In this document: one piece after another, positions 1 to 6,592 of the stretch
Position numbering within the stretch: the stretch's first letter is position 1
Layout: every line of letters begins with the position of its first letter
Assembly (NCBI GenBank): GCA_019056875.1
Contig: DXJA01000500.1
Coordinates: forward strand, 1-11,356
Reading direction: 5' to 3'
Source: Candidatus Jordarchaeum madagascarense
GTDB lineage: Archaea; Asgardarchaeota; Jordiarchaeia; Jordiarchaeales; Jordiarchaeaceae
DNA: 11,356 bases
The notes under the pieces: generated by a model
The model's input: the letters and a program-made list of their open reading frames with translations, nothing else
Told to the model about the DNA's origin: nothing
The model's database searches: none
Translations under genes and position numbers: made by a program

Positions 1-91
1 CTTTTCGCTATTCCAGCAATTATAGGGGAGATCCAAAATTTGAGCTAAATACACACCTAGTTTTTATTTTATTATAAGTTTTAGAGACATT

Positions 92-387
92 TCACCAAAA
101 AGGGAAACTTGAGAAATAGTAAGAGATGAGCTTAGGGTTCTTAGATATATCCAAAAGGTAGGTTTTTAAACTAATTTCCTTTTTTACTAAAAATTTTCCG
201 TATTTGTATAGGGCGGATATTGCTCTGATTGCTCTCTCGGGAGTCGGATAAAATATTGCTCCGAACATTTTTTCAACAATAGGCTTAACTATATCGTTTT
301 CATCCATAGATCCGACCAGAGATATGTTAATATCGTCCAGTAGTTCTTTAGAATTAATTTTGTCTGTGCCCGGTCTAAAATACTCTA
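92..387 (-). pseudogene. C-terminal remnant of an ADP-forming acyl-CoA synthetase alpha subunit
   Basis: Read on the minus strand, this stretch encodes a run closely matching residues 404-466 of the intact synthetase alpha subunit at 1028-2464. It includes the shared segments NSKELL, SMDENDIVKPIVEKMFG and FYPTPERAIRAISALY. Homology starts near 387, where the intact gene continues with about 400 more residues, and the frame meets a stop at 416-418, so the whole front of the gene is missing. After the shared YGK the two tails diverge; here about 32 unrelated residues follow before the TGA at 92. An ATG at 305-307 opens a 71-codon frame, but it lies in the middle of the conserved domain, so it is not a credible start. 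By hand count the DNA is roughly 75-80% identical to the intact copy, except for one perfect 53-bp tract. It is best read as the leftover of a diverged paralogue rather than a working gene. Confidence 0.85.
255..307. repeat. 53-bp perfect direct repeat, copy 1
   Basis: This stretch is identical base for base to 1128-1180 and has the same orientation. It lies inside the acyl-CoA synthetase remnant. Sequence on either side of the tract is only about 75-80% identical between the two copies by hand count. The two repeats are 873 bp apart and enclose hicBA. Confidence 0.9.
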
Positions 388-485
388 CGGGGTTGAGGGC
401 GTTTGGGATCGAGGATTATTTTAAGGGTTTGGAGCTTATTTGTAGTAGCACTATTACTGTTAGTTGCTGCTAGTGGGAGAAAGTG

Positions 486-717
486 TTATTTCTTTATTAG
501 TCTCATAAATTCTTCCTTCGTTAAACCAGCTTGTTTTATGATGGCAATTAGCAAACCTTTTTTTTATTTCTCGGTGATCTGGAACTACAATTCTCGTGTA
601 AGGTGGCTTATTAAATCTTAGAACTATGTGACTTCCCTTTTGATGATGGACGATGAAGCCGATTTTAGCCAAAATCTTTACCAGTTTTCTGCCAGATAAG
701 ATAGGAAGTTTACTCAT
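486..717 (-). pseudogene. hicA: HicA-family mRNA interferase toxin, frameshifted
   Basis: HicA toxins are small double-stranded-RNA-binding-fold ribonucleases that cleave mRNA and are held inactive by HicB. The frame opens MSKLPILSGRKLVKIL and carries the family core QKGSHIVLR, with the catalytic-type His at residue 30, then IVVPDHREIKK. The ATG at 717 overlaps the end of hicB by 8 nt, so the two are translationally linked. After residue 53 the open frame turns into unrelated residues and stops at 460. Skipping one A in the A8 run (T8 at 558-565 on the plus strand) restores the expected HicA C-terminus, GLLIAIIKQAGLTKEEFMRL and then IKK, ending at TAA 486-488. The restored protein is 76 residues, the usual HicA length. 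This is a true inactivating mutation, an indel error in the assembly, or a site of slippage; the sequence alone cannot say which. Confidence 0.85.
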
Positions 718-931
718 AGACTTTCACTAGGGCTACTTCAGGCTTCGTATCAACCGGCACTGGCAAGCCTTCCTTTTTGAGGCTCTCAATATATGCTTCT
801 ATGGCTTCCTTGATGTTCGCCAAAGTCTCCTCCCTTGTATCGCCCTGAGAGAAGCATCCCGGAAGCGTGGGGCAGAAAGCCACGTAACCCTTTCCCTCTA
901 CGTCAGGCTCTAAAACGACGACGAACTCCAT
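710..931 (-). CDS. hicB: HicB-family antitoxin, short single-domain form
   Basis: The 73-residue protein has the HicB (partial RNase H-like fold) pattern: an N-terminal strand MEFVVVLEPDVEGKGYVAF, the signature CPTLPGCFSQGDTREETLANI, and a helix AIEAYIESLKKEG. HicB neutralises HicA by covering its active site. Many HicB proteins also carry a C-terminal helix-turn-helix or ribbon-helix-helix domain for autoregulation. This one ends right after the core domain, so there is no visible DNA-binding part. The start at 931 is preceded by GGTGATGG and, further upstream, by a TATA-like box, so hicB heads its own transcript. The antitoxin-first order (hicB then hicA) reverses the order described for E. 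coli but occurs in other lineages. The antitoxin frame is intact although its toxin partner is frameshifted. Confidence 0.88.
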   Translation of the reverse strand: MEFVVVLEPDVEGKGYVAFCPTLPGCFSQGDTREETLANIKEAIEAYIESLKKEGLPVPVDTKPEVALVKVYE

Positions 932-963
932 TCCATCACCAATAATACTATTATCTTGAATAC

Positions 964-976
964 CTTTTAAACGGTT
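964..976 (-). promoter_or_regulatory. TATA/BRE-type promoter of hicBA
   Basis: On the minus strand the sequence reads GAACCGTTTAAAAGG, an archaeal BRE-TATA arrangement. The TATA centre lies about 37 nt upstream of the hicB ATG at 931, which predicts a short leader of roughly 10 nt. The call rests on pattern alone. Confidence 0.5.
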
Positions 977-977
977 C

Positions 978-990
978 TCCTAGGCTAGGA
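978..990. promoter_or_regulatory. 13-bp palindrome next to the hicBA promoter (possible operator)
   Basis: TCCTAGGCTAGGA is a perfect inverted repeat, with 6-bp arms TCCTAG/CTAGGA around one central G. It lies immediately upstream of the BRE/TATA of hicBA and 38 bp past the stop of the synthetase gene. A one-base loop cannot form a terminator hairpin, so a dimeric protein-binding site is the better guess. No matching regulator is visible, since this HicB lacks a DNA-binding domain. Confidence 0.4.
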
Positions 991-1027
991 AAATAGTTTA
1001 GAAAAGAACAACTGAAGAAGGATTTTT

Positions 1028-2464
1028 TCAAGTAGGGTTTTCGGTTATATTTCTTTCTTTTAAACATTTTCCATATCGGTATAGTGCGGATATTGCTCGT
1101 ATTGCTCTTTCGGGTGTTGGGTAGAACATTGCTCCGAACATTTTTTCAACAATAGGCTTAACTATATCGTTTTCATCCATGGATCCAACGAGGGGCGTGT
1201 TAACCTCACCCAGTAATTCTTTAGAATTCAATTTGTCTATCACCGGTCTAAATTGCTCTATGATGTCCCGTATTTCTGCGATGGATGAACTTGTGAATCC
1301 TCCAAAAAACCATGCATCAATGTTAGGATCTGCGAAAAGCTTCTTTAGTACCTCAGTGTTTGTTAATATTCCCTGTGCTCCGGACGCGGTGAAATCTACT
1401 GGATTTCTTACTGATGCGAATTCGGGTAGAATCGCTTTTAACATTTCTTTGTTTTTTTCGCTTATTTCAGGAACTTGTAGTCCCAGTTCTACACATTTAT
1501 CGGTGGCTGCGCAGCCCACTCCTCCGCTTCCTACGAGTAGCCCGACCCGGTTCCCTTTAGGTAGGGGCTGAGTTAAGTAGGCTTTTAAGTAGTCAAAGAG
1601 TTCCTCAATGTCGTACGCTCTCATTATTCCGGTCTGCTTGAAGACTGCGTCGTAAATAGCGTCGTCTCCAACCAGTGCGCCGGTGTGGGAGCTTGCAGCC
1701 CTGCTGCCCTCTTTTGTCCTTCCAATTTTTATTACAAATATGGGTTTCTTTTGGGTTACTTTCTTTGCGGTGTTGAGGAATTCTCTTCCCTTTTCTATTC
1801 CCTCAATGTACATCATTATGGCTTTAGTGTCTGGGTCATGGTAAAGATATTCCAAGTACTCATAATCCTGGATATCGATTTTGTCGCCTACACTAATGAA
1901 TTTGCTAAAATTTATTCCTTTAGTCATAGCCGACGAAGATATCTCAACGCCATATCCCCCGCTCTGAGTTATGAATGCAATCTCTCCTTTTTCTTTAAAG
2001 GAAATTATAGAGAGGGAAAGATTCACTGCGGAGCTGTAAATTCCCATGCAATTGGGGCCAACCAGTCTAATGTTTCCCTTCCTAGCTATTTGCAGTACTT
2101 CCTCTTCTCTTTTTATTCCCTTTTCACCAATTTCTCTGAAACCCGCGGAAAAAATAATGGCGGCCTTGACACCCTTCTCCACACACTCCTCCATTACACT
2201 TGGAACCACCTCTGCGGGAACTATGATTGCCGCCAAGTCCACACTATCAGGTATCTCCATAATGCTGTGGTAGGTTTCTATTCCTTGGATTTCTTTGGTT
2301 CTGGGATTTACAAGATAGATTTGCCCTTTGAAGTTGCTCTTTAGGGCGGTGGAGGTCACCCATGTAGGGAATTTCATGGGAGTTGCTGACGCTCCCACCA
2401 TGGCAACGGATTTGGGTTTAAAAAGGGGGGTGAGCTGTCGGATTATCGGGTTATCGTTGCCCAT
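1028..2464 (-). CDS. acdA: ADP-forming acyl-CoA synthetase, alpha subunit
   Basis: This enzyme family converts acyl-CoA + ADP + Pi to acid + CoA + ATP, the main substrate-level ATP step of peptide- and sugar-fermenting archaea. The 478 residues start with a CoA-binding Rossmann domain (about 1-135, with SVAMVGAS near 19-26). A succinyl-CoA-ligase-like domain (about 155-300) follows, containing the phosphorylated-His motif SSHTGALVGDD with the His at 260; it corresponds to His257 of the Pyrococcus furiosus alpha subunit, from memory. A second ligase-type domain fills about 300-460. The length fits the separate alpha subunit; the ATP-grasp beta subunit is neither fused nor present in the window. 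The ATG shares one base with the iorB stop (TAATG), which implies translational coupling. Linkage to iorAB suggests aryl-acetyl-CoA or similar IOR products as substrates, but the specificity cannot be read from sequence. Confidence 0.93.
   Translation of the reverse strand: MGNDNPIIRQLTPLFKPKSVAMVGASATPMKFPTWVTSTALKSNFKGQIYLVNPRTKEIQGIETYHSIMEIPDSVDLAAIIVPAEVVPSVMEECVEKGVKAAIIFSAGFREIGEKGIKREEEVLQIARKGNIRLVGPNCMGIYSSAVNLSLSIISFKEKGEIAFITQSGGYGVEISSSAMTKGINFSKFISVGDKIDIQDYEYLEYLYHDPDTKAIMMYIEGIEKGREFLNTAKKVTQKKPIFVIKIGRTKEGSRAASSHTGALVGDDAIYDAVFKQTGIMRAYDIEELFDYLKAYLTQPLPKGNRVGLLVGSGGVGCAATDKCVELGLQVPEISEKNKEMLKAILPEFASVRNPVDFTASGAQGILTNTEVLKKLFADPNIDAWFFGGFTSSSIAEIRDIIEQFRPVIDKLNSKELLGEVNTPLVGSMDENDIVKPIVEKMFGAMFYPTPERAIRAISALYRYGKCLKERNITENPT
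1128..1180. repeat. 53-bp perfect direct repeat, copy 2
   Basis: This is the second copy of the repeat at 255-307. It lies within the last 50 codons of the intact acyl-CoA synthetase alpha gene, covering the segment from SMDENDIV through KMFGAM. Confidence 0.9.
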
Positions 2465-3051
2465 TATTTTTTCTCCAGTGCTTTTTTCCCCAAGTCAAAG
2501 GCTTTGAAATTCAGTTCTACGGTTTTGGAAAGTTTGCTTTGGATGGCATTCTTTAAATATTTCTCTTCTATTGGCAGTGCGTTAACCGAGTAGGCTGCAC
2601 CGATCATGACGATGTTTGATGAGAGTATGTCGCCCGCTTCCTTAGCCAGTTTATTACTATCAAGGAAGTATACCTTTGCGGGAATTTTCTTTGCGGCTTC
2701 ATATATTTTGCTTTTTTCTGGATAATCGCTCAGTGCTGTCTTTATCGAATAATCGTTTGTCACTATTATTCCATCTGGTTTCAGGAATTTTACTGCACAC
2801 TTGAATGCTTCGAGTGGTTCAAGCCCTATAACGACATCTGCGCTTGCTTCAGGAATGAGGGGCCCATAAACTCTTTCTTTTCCTAATCTGATGTGGGTGA
2901 TAACCGAGCCTCCTCTTTGACTTGCACCGAATGTTTCACCTACCGTGACATTGTAACCGGCTTCAATTGCGGCATATCCAATTATTCTAGAAGTTAAAAC
3001 GCCTCCTTGTCCGCCGACTCCGGCAATCATTATATCGAAATTTCCTTTCAT
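2464..3051 (-). CDS. iorB: Indolepyruvate:ferredoxin oxidoreductase, beta subunit (IorB)
   Basis: IorB is the gamma-domain (CoA-binding catalytic) subunit of the thiamine-dependent oxidoreductase that turns indolepyruvate, phenylpyruvate and hydroxyphenylpyruvate into aryl-acetyl-CoA, CO2 and reduced ferredoxin. The 195 residues match the family in length. They show the N-terminal glycine motif IMIAGVGGQGGVLTSRIIG (residues 8-26), then GETFGASQRGGSVITHIRLG, and a hydrophobic core DVVIGLEPLEA. The ATG at 3051 follows the iorA stop by 11 nt, with a GGGGATGAG ribosome-binding site in that gap. The stop overlaps the start of the acyl-CoA synthetase alpha gene by one base. All of this points to one cytoplasmic complex made from one message. 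Confidence 0.93.
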   Translation of the reverse strand: MKGNFDIMIAGVGGQGGVLTSRIIGYAAIEAGYNVTVGETFGASQRGGSVITHIRLGKERVYGPLIPEASADVVIGLEPLEAFKCAVKFLKPDGIIVTNDYSIKTALSDYPEKSKIYEAAKKIPAKVYFLDSNKLAKEAGDILSSNIVMIGAAYSVNALPIEEKYLKNAIQSKLSKTVELNFKAFDLGKKALEKK

Positions 3052-3062
3052 TTTCTCATCCC

Positions 3063-4979
3063 CTATTTAACCACTTTTGGTGCTCTCTCTGGACATACCT
3101 GTGTACAGACTCCGCACCCTCTGCACAAGGTTTCGTCTATGAAAGCTTTGTTATTTTCTTCATCCCAGATTATTGCAGGACAACCAAATTCGTTTATGCA
3201 CACTTTGCACCCGGTGCACAAATCCGGATCTATGTAAAAGGGCTTTGGTGGAGGTAATCCTTCACTTCTCCTTCTCCTTAGTGCCTCAGTTGAACACAGT
3301 CTTCTGCATATCACAACCGATGTTGTTGGTTGCTCAAATGCCTTTTTAATGACTTCGGTTGCTTTTTTGATATTGTAGGGGTCAACGACTTCCACAAACT
3401 CTATTCCGCAAGCCTTCACTATATCCTCTATCTTTACTGGTTTGGTTTTTTCTCCCATTGCGTTGTAACCGGATCCGGGATGCGGTTGGAAACCGGTTAA
3501 GCCGGTTACCTGGTTTTCCAGTACAATCGTTGTGAATTTGGCATTGTTGAAGGTAGCGTTTATCAGGGAGGGTATTCCGGCGTGGTAGAATGTAGAGTCT
3601 CCTATGAATGCTACTACCGGTTGATTCACTCCGGATTTGGATATCCCGTTTGCTAATCCAACGCTTCCTCCCATACAATTGGTTAGTGAGAAAGCCAAAA
3701 GAGGGGGGGTTCCCATCATTCCGTAGCAGCCTATATCGCCTATTCCGATGTAGGCTCCCCCACTGAAAGCTTTGCTCGCCTGCTTCACCGCATATGCTGA
3801 TGCCCTGTGAGGACAGCCAGCGCACAAAGTTATTCTTCTCATACCTTCATAGGGTTTAATCATTTCTCTCAGCTCTTTTCTTTCCGGTATGGAGGGTGCA
3901 GGTTTACCTAAAGCCTTTGAAAGTATACTCATAACCTTTATAGAGTTCAATTCGCCAGAAACGGGAGTAAACGCATTCATTTTTCCCAATATTTCCACGC
4001 TTGGAGCAGCATCCTTGGCAAGTGACCTAAGTCCCAATTCAATCACGGGATCTGTCTCTTCAAAAACTATTACTTTGTTGACAGATTTTAGGAATTTAGA
4101 TACTATTTCTGTTGGTAGAGGAAAAGTCATTCCAAGTTGTAGAAATGCCACATCTGCACCAAGCTTATCAACAGCCTCTTCCACATAGTGACGGCTTACC
4201 CCGGATGCTAATATACCTATATCTTCGTCTCCATCCATTTGCAAGGTGTTTCCAGGAAAGCTATTTGAAACCTCGGCAGCTTCTTTTAGCTTTTTTATAT
4301 GGAGCCTTTCATGTAGATAGGCCATGTCTACCCATCCACGCGCTTGAAGCATTTCCATTCCTATTTCGTAAAAGGTTGGATAGTATTGCGGAACTCTTTT
4401 TTCTTTAGGAATCTCTCCCAAGAGTACGTCTCCACTTGCATGGCAAACCCTAGTAGTCAGCCTGACATAGATGGGAAAACTTAACTGTTCTGAAAAGTCG
4501 AAAGCCATCTTAGTAAATTCTTTGGATTCTTGCGGATCTGCTGGCTCCAAGATGGGAATCTCAAAAACTCTAGACGCCAAATTCCTCGAATCATACTCAT
4601 TCGCTGAACTATGACCCTGGGGGTCATCTCCAATGACTATAACAAGTCCTCCTTTACCAATTTGCCAGTGAGAAATGTGAATTAGTTGATCAGTCATCCA
4701 GGCTACTCCATGATGTTTACCTGCAACGAGTGCTCTCAAACCACAATAGCTTGCACCCGCTCCACTCCAAAACGCAACCATTTCATTAGTTGACCACTGA
4801 GCGTATATTTCAAAATCCTTCGCTAACCTAGCTATGGTCTCTAATATTTCAGAAGAAGGAGTTCCCGGATAAGCAGCTGCAAATTGGCAATTCGCTTCAA
4901 GAGCACCCCTAGCTACTGCTTCATTTCCCATAAAAAGAACCTTTTTTCCAGGAGCATCCAAACTAATTTCTTCACTCAT
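3063..4979 (-). CDS. iorA: Indolepyruvate:ferredoxin oxidoreductase, alpha subunit (IorA)
   Basis: IorA carries the thiamine diphosphate site and the electron path to ferredoxin. Domains in order (638 residues from the ATG): the pyrimidine-binding half with AYPGTPSSEI and the cofactor-activating Glu in STNEMVAFW (residue 66), then IGDDPQGHSSANEYDSR. A transketolase-C-like region covers about 250-340. The pyrophosphate half has CAGCPHR near 386 and GDSTFYHAGIPSLINATFN from 460. Two 4Fe-4S sets follow at the C-terminus, Cys 588/591/594/600 (CTGCKVCINEFGC) and 619/622/625/629 (CRGCGVCTQVC). The open frame extends to a TTG at 4994, but the ATG at 4979 has a clean GGAGG at 4988-4992 that would lie inside the longer version, so I take the ATG. 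It starts 16 nt after the dehydrogenase stop. The substrate range could include non-aromatic 2-oxoacids. Confidence 0.95.
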   Translation of the reverse strand: MSEEISLDAPGKKVLFMGNEAVARGALEANCQFAAAYPGTPSSEILETIARLAKDFEIYAQWSTNEMVAFWSGAGASYCGLRALVAGKHHGVAWMTDQLIHISHWQIGKGGLVIVIGDDPQGHSSANEYDSRNLASRVFEIPILEPADPQESKEFTKMAFDFSEQLSFPIYVRLTTRVCHASGDVLLGEIPKEKRVPQYYPTFYEIGMEMLQARGWVDMAYLHERLHIKKLKEAAEVSNSFPGNTLQMDGDEDIGILASGVSRHYVEEAVDKLGADVAFLQLGMTFPLPTEIVSKFLKSVNKVIVFEETDPVIELGLRSLAKDAAPSVEILGKMNAFTPVSGELNSIKVMSILSKALGKPAPSIPERKELREMIKPYEGMRRITLCAGCPHRASAYAVKQASKAFSGGAYIGIGDIGCYGMMGTPPLLAFSLTNCMGGSVGLANGISKSGVNQPVVAFIGDSTFYHAGIPSLINATFNNAKFTTIVLENQVTGLTGFQPHPGSGYNAMGEKTKPVKIEDIVKACGIEFVEVVDPYNIKKATEVIKKAFEQPTTSVVICRRLCSTEALRRRRSEGLPPPKPFYIDPDLCTGCKVCINEFGCPAIIWDEENNKAFIDETLCRGCGVCTQVCPERAPKVVK

Positions 4980-4987
4980 TCTATAAA

Positions 4988-4992
4988 CCTCC
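4988..4992 (-). promoter_or_regulatory. Shine-Dalgarno site that decides the iorA start
   Basis: A GGAGG sits 8 nt before the ATG at 4979. The longer alternative start (TTG, 4992-4994) would overlap this site, so the shorter protein is preferred. Confidence 0.75.
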
Positions 4993-4995
4993 AAT

Positions 4996-5967
4996 TTATT
5001 TCTTCAATTTTTCCAACACTTCGGGATTGACCACATTTTCATAAATTCCGTTTAACGCTTTTTCAACCTGAATACCGTTTTGGTTCATACTCCTCATTAC
5101 GGCGTCCAGTGTTTGAACCGCCATGTGCGGTGTCAAAACTACATTATCTAAATTAAGTAGAGGATTATCCGTGTTTACCGGTTCTTGCCGGAAAACATCC
5201 AGTCCGGCATAGTTTATCCTTCTTTCCTTCAATGCTTTGTAGAGTGCTTCTTCATCTATCAGTTCTCCTCTTGCGGTATTTACCAGAATCGCTGTTGGTT
5301 TCATTAGACCCAGCTCTTTTTCTCCGATTAAGTTCTCGGTTTCTTTGGTCAGTGGTGAATGTATGGAAACTATGTCCGAGTCTTTCAGGAGGGTTTTCAA
5401 ATCCACTTTTTTGCCTCCAAACTTTTTGATTTCTTCTTCTCCCACGTAGGGGTCGTATATTAGAATTTTCATTTCGAACCCCTTCATTCTCTTCACCACT
5501 TCTTTGCCTATTCTGCCAAACCCGATTATTCCCAAGGTCTTATTCCATAGTTCAACCCCTAAGGCCATGATTCGCCAGCCACCCTTAACCGTATTTTCAT
5601 GCGCTTTCACCAAATTTTTAGTGCATCCCAGTATCAAGGCTACGGTGTGCTCTGCCACCGAAATTGTGGTGCCCACTGGCATATTCATTACTACTACGCT
5701 GTTATCGGTAGCTGCCTTAAGATCGATGCGCTCATATCCTACACCCGCAGACTGAATGAATCTCAATTTTTCTCCGGATTCAATAATTTTACGGGTAATT
5801 GGATAACTCTTTGCTTGCATGTAGAATATACCGTCGGTATCCTTCACCATTTGGCTTAGATTTTCTTCTGAAACGTCACCGGTGCAAACAATTTCCGCAC
5901 TCTTAATATGTTGTTTAACCCAATCTAAAAGGAAATCCATTCCGGTCACTAGGAGCTTTTTCTCCAC
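4996..5967 (-). CDS. D-isomer-specific 2-hydroxyacid dehydrogenase
   Basis: The family performs NAD(P)H-linked interconversion of 2-oxoacids and D-2-hydroxyacids. The 323 residues have the split catalytic domain (about 1-95 and 285-323) around a Rossmann domain (about 96-284). The nucleotide motif is GIIGFGRIGKEV (147-158), with an acidic residue at Asp172 (YDPY) that favours NAD. The catalytic trio is present: Arg233 in NTARGELID, Glu262 in RQEPVN and His281 in TPHMA. There is no C-terminal ACT domain, so it is not a full-length regulated SerA; phosphoglycerate dehydrogenase-like, hydroxypyruvate/glyoxylate reductase or arylpyruvate reductase roles all remain possible. The start is GTG at 5967, with GGAGG 7 nt upstream; a nearby ATG at 5969 is out of frame. 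It leads the operon with iorAB and the acyl-CoA synthetase, which hints that it acts on the same 2-oxoacids. Confidence 0.9.
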   Translation of the reverse strand: MEKKLLVTGMDFLLDWVKQHIKSAEIVCTGDVSEENLSQMVKDTDGIFYMQAKSYPITRKIIESGEKLRFIQSAGVGYERIDLKAATDNSVVVMNMPVGTTISVAEHTVALILGCTKNLVKAHENTVKGGWRIMALGVELWNKTLGIIGFGRIGKEVVKRMKGFEMKILIYDPYVGEEEIKKFGGKKVDLKTLLKDSDIVSIHSPLTKETENLIGEKELGLMKPTAILVNTARGELIDEEALYKALKERRINYAGLDVFRQEPVNTDNPLLNLDNVVLTPHMAVQTLDAVMRSMNQNGIQVEKALNGIYENVVNPEVLEKLKK

Positions 5968-5974
5968 ATAAGTT

Positions 5975-5979
5975 CCTCC
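5975..5979 (-). promoter_or_regulatory. Shine-Dalgarno site that fixes the GTG start of the dehydrogenase
   Basis: GGAGG is placed 7 nt before the GTG at 5967. It supports GTG rather than any internal ATG as the start codon. Confidence 0.75.
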
Positions 5980-5997
5980 AAATAAATTTTAAGCATT

Positions 5998-6053
5998 GTT
6001 TATATGTATAATAAGAGTGAAAAAGTCTAAAAAATATTTTTATAAAAAATATT
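5998..6053 (-). promoter_or_regulatory. Promoter region of the dehydrogenase-ior-acd operon
   Basis: Two TATA-like elements lie upstream of the operon on the minus strand: CATATAAAC (5998-6006), which would give a leader of only about 10 nt, and TTTTTATAAAAATA (near 6036-6049), which would give about 50 nt. The second sits in an imperfect AT palindrome, AATATTTTTATAAAAAATATT (6033-6053). Which one is used cannot be told from sequence. Confidence 0.4.
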
Positions 6054-6130
6054 CGAATGCTTAGTTCTGGGGCCAAGATTTGTAATCGGGCGATTCTGAT
6101 ATTCACTCAGAAGGGTTCTTTGTTCTTGTT

Positions 6131-6460
6131 TCTAGGACCAGATTGGCCATTGATACCTCTCCTTCGATAGCTCCGATAATGAGCACCCCCGAAGATATGA
6201 CCAAGCTTGGTTATGGCCCTTTGGGTCCGGAAAACCATGCGCCTCTAATAATTTATCTTGCATCTGACGACGCGAAGGATATTACGGGAGGGTAATTAGG
6301 CTAGTAAGAGGTATAATTTTCCTGTTACAGTCATAGTAAGATGTAGGTGAAGCTCAAAAGAAAGGAAAATGGCCTGTGGAGGAAACAGGTCCAAAACTAA
6401 GAACTAAGTAATAAGGCTCTTCCAAGTGCTGAGTTCATGGACATCTTCAAGAGAGAATAG
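6131..6460 (+). pseudogene. 3' remnant of a short-chain dehydrogenase/reductase gene
   Basis: Plus-strand translation from 6134 gives RTRLAID, then MSTPEDMTKLGYGPLGPENH and APLIIYLASDDAKDITGG, the C-terminal third of a classical short-chain dehydrogenase. A stop at 6293 ends that frame. The next frame continues the family tail with VIRLV, is broken by two stops, then gives KKGKWPVEETGPKLRTK. A third segment, back in the first frame, gives KALPSAEFMDIFKRE and a final stop at 6458-6460. No catalytic Tyr-x-x-x-Lys or nucleotide-binding motif can be found upstream, so the front two thirds are gone. Several independent lesions make this a genuine dead gene rather than a sequencing slip. It fills most of the otherwise gene-free stretch 5968-6592. 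Confidence 0.82.
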
Positions 6461-6496
6461 ATTTGATTTAAGACTTACTCAAATTTTTACTTTTTT

Positions 6497-6516
6497 AAGA
6501 TATTTTTAAAAATCTT
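6497..6516. promoter_or_regulatory. AT-rich imperfect palindrome upstream of the DUF35-mutase promoter
   Basis: AAGATATTTTTAAAAATCTT is a near-perfect inverted repeat with one unpaired base. It ends 7 bp before the TATA-like box of the DUF35-mutase pair, a usual place for an archaeal activator or repressor site. Chance is a real alternative in such AT-rich DNA. Confidence 0.3.
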
Positions 6517-6518
6517 GA

Positions 6519-6531
6519 AAAAGTTTTATAT
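6519..6531 (+). promoter_or_regulatory. TATA/BRE-type promoter of the DUF35-mutase pair
   Basis: AAAAAGTTTTATAT gives a purine-rich BRE followed by a TATA box centred near 6527. A start site about 25 nt downstream (near 6553) would leave a leader of about 40 nt before the chosen ATG at 6593. Confidence 0.5.
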
Positions 6532-6592
6532 CGGTAATTCATTCAACATTGGTTATTAATGAGTAAAAGTCGGTTAATTGGTGGTTTCCAAA

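Noticed and set aside
305..307. ATG opening a 71-codon minus-strand frame down to 92, as a stand-alone gene
   Set aside because: Homology to the synthetase alpha subunit continues upstream of this ATG to about 387, so it is an internal Met of a gene fragment.
443..472. Stem-loop TAGTAGCA...TGCTGCTA downstream of hicA as a terminator
   Set aside because: The arms are short with a mismatch, the loop is long and no T-run follows in the right direction; it does not stand out from chance.
1685..2344. Long open frame antisense to the synthetase alpha gene
   Set aside because: It lies wholly within a strongly conserved gene on the other strand, shows no recognisable domain and is composed like a codon shadow.
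3382..3825. 147-codon frame on the same strand as iorA in a different phase
   Set aside because: It overlaps the conserved thiamine-binding half of IorA and has no domain or ribosome-binding site of its own.
5915..6106. Short minus-strand frame across the dehydrogenase start
   Set aside because: It covers the operon promoter and the start of the dehydrogenase in another phase and has low-complexity hydrophobic content.
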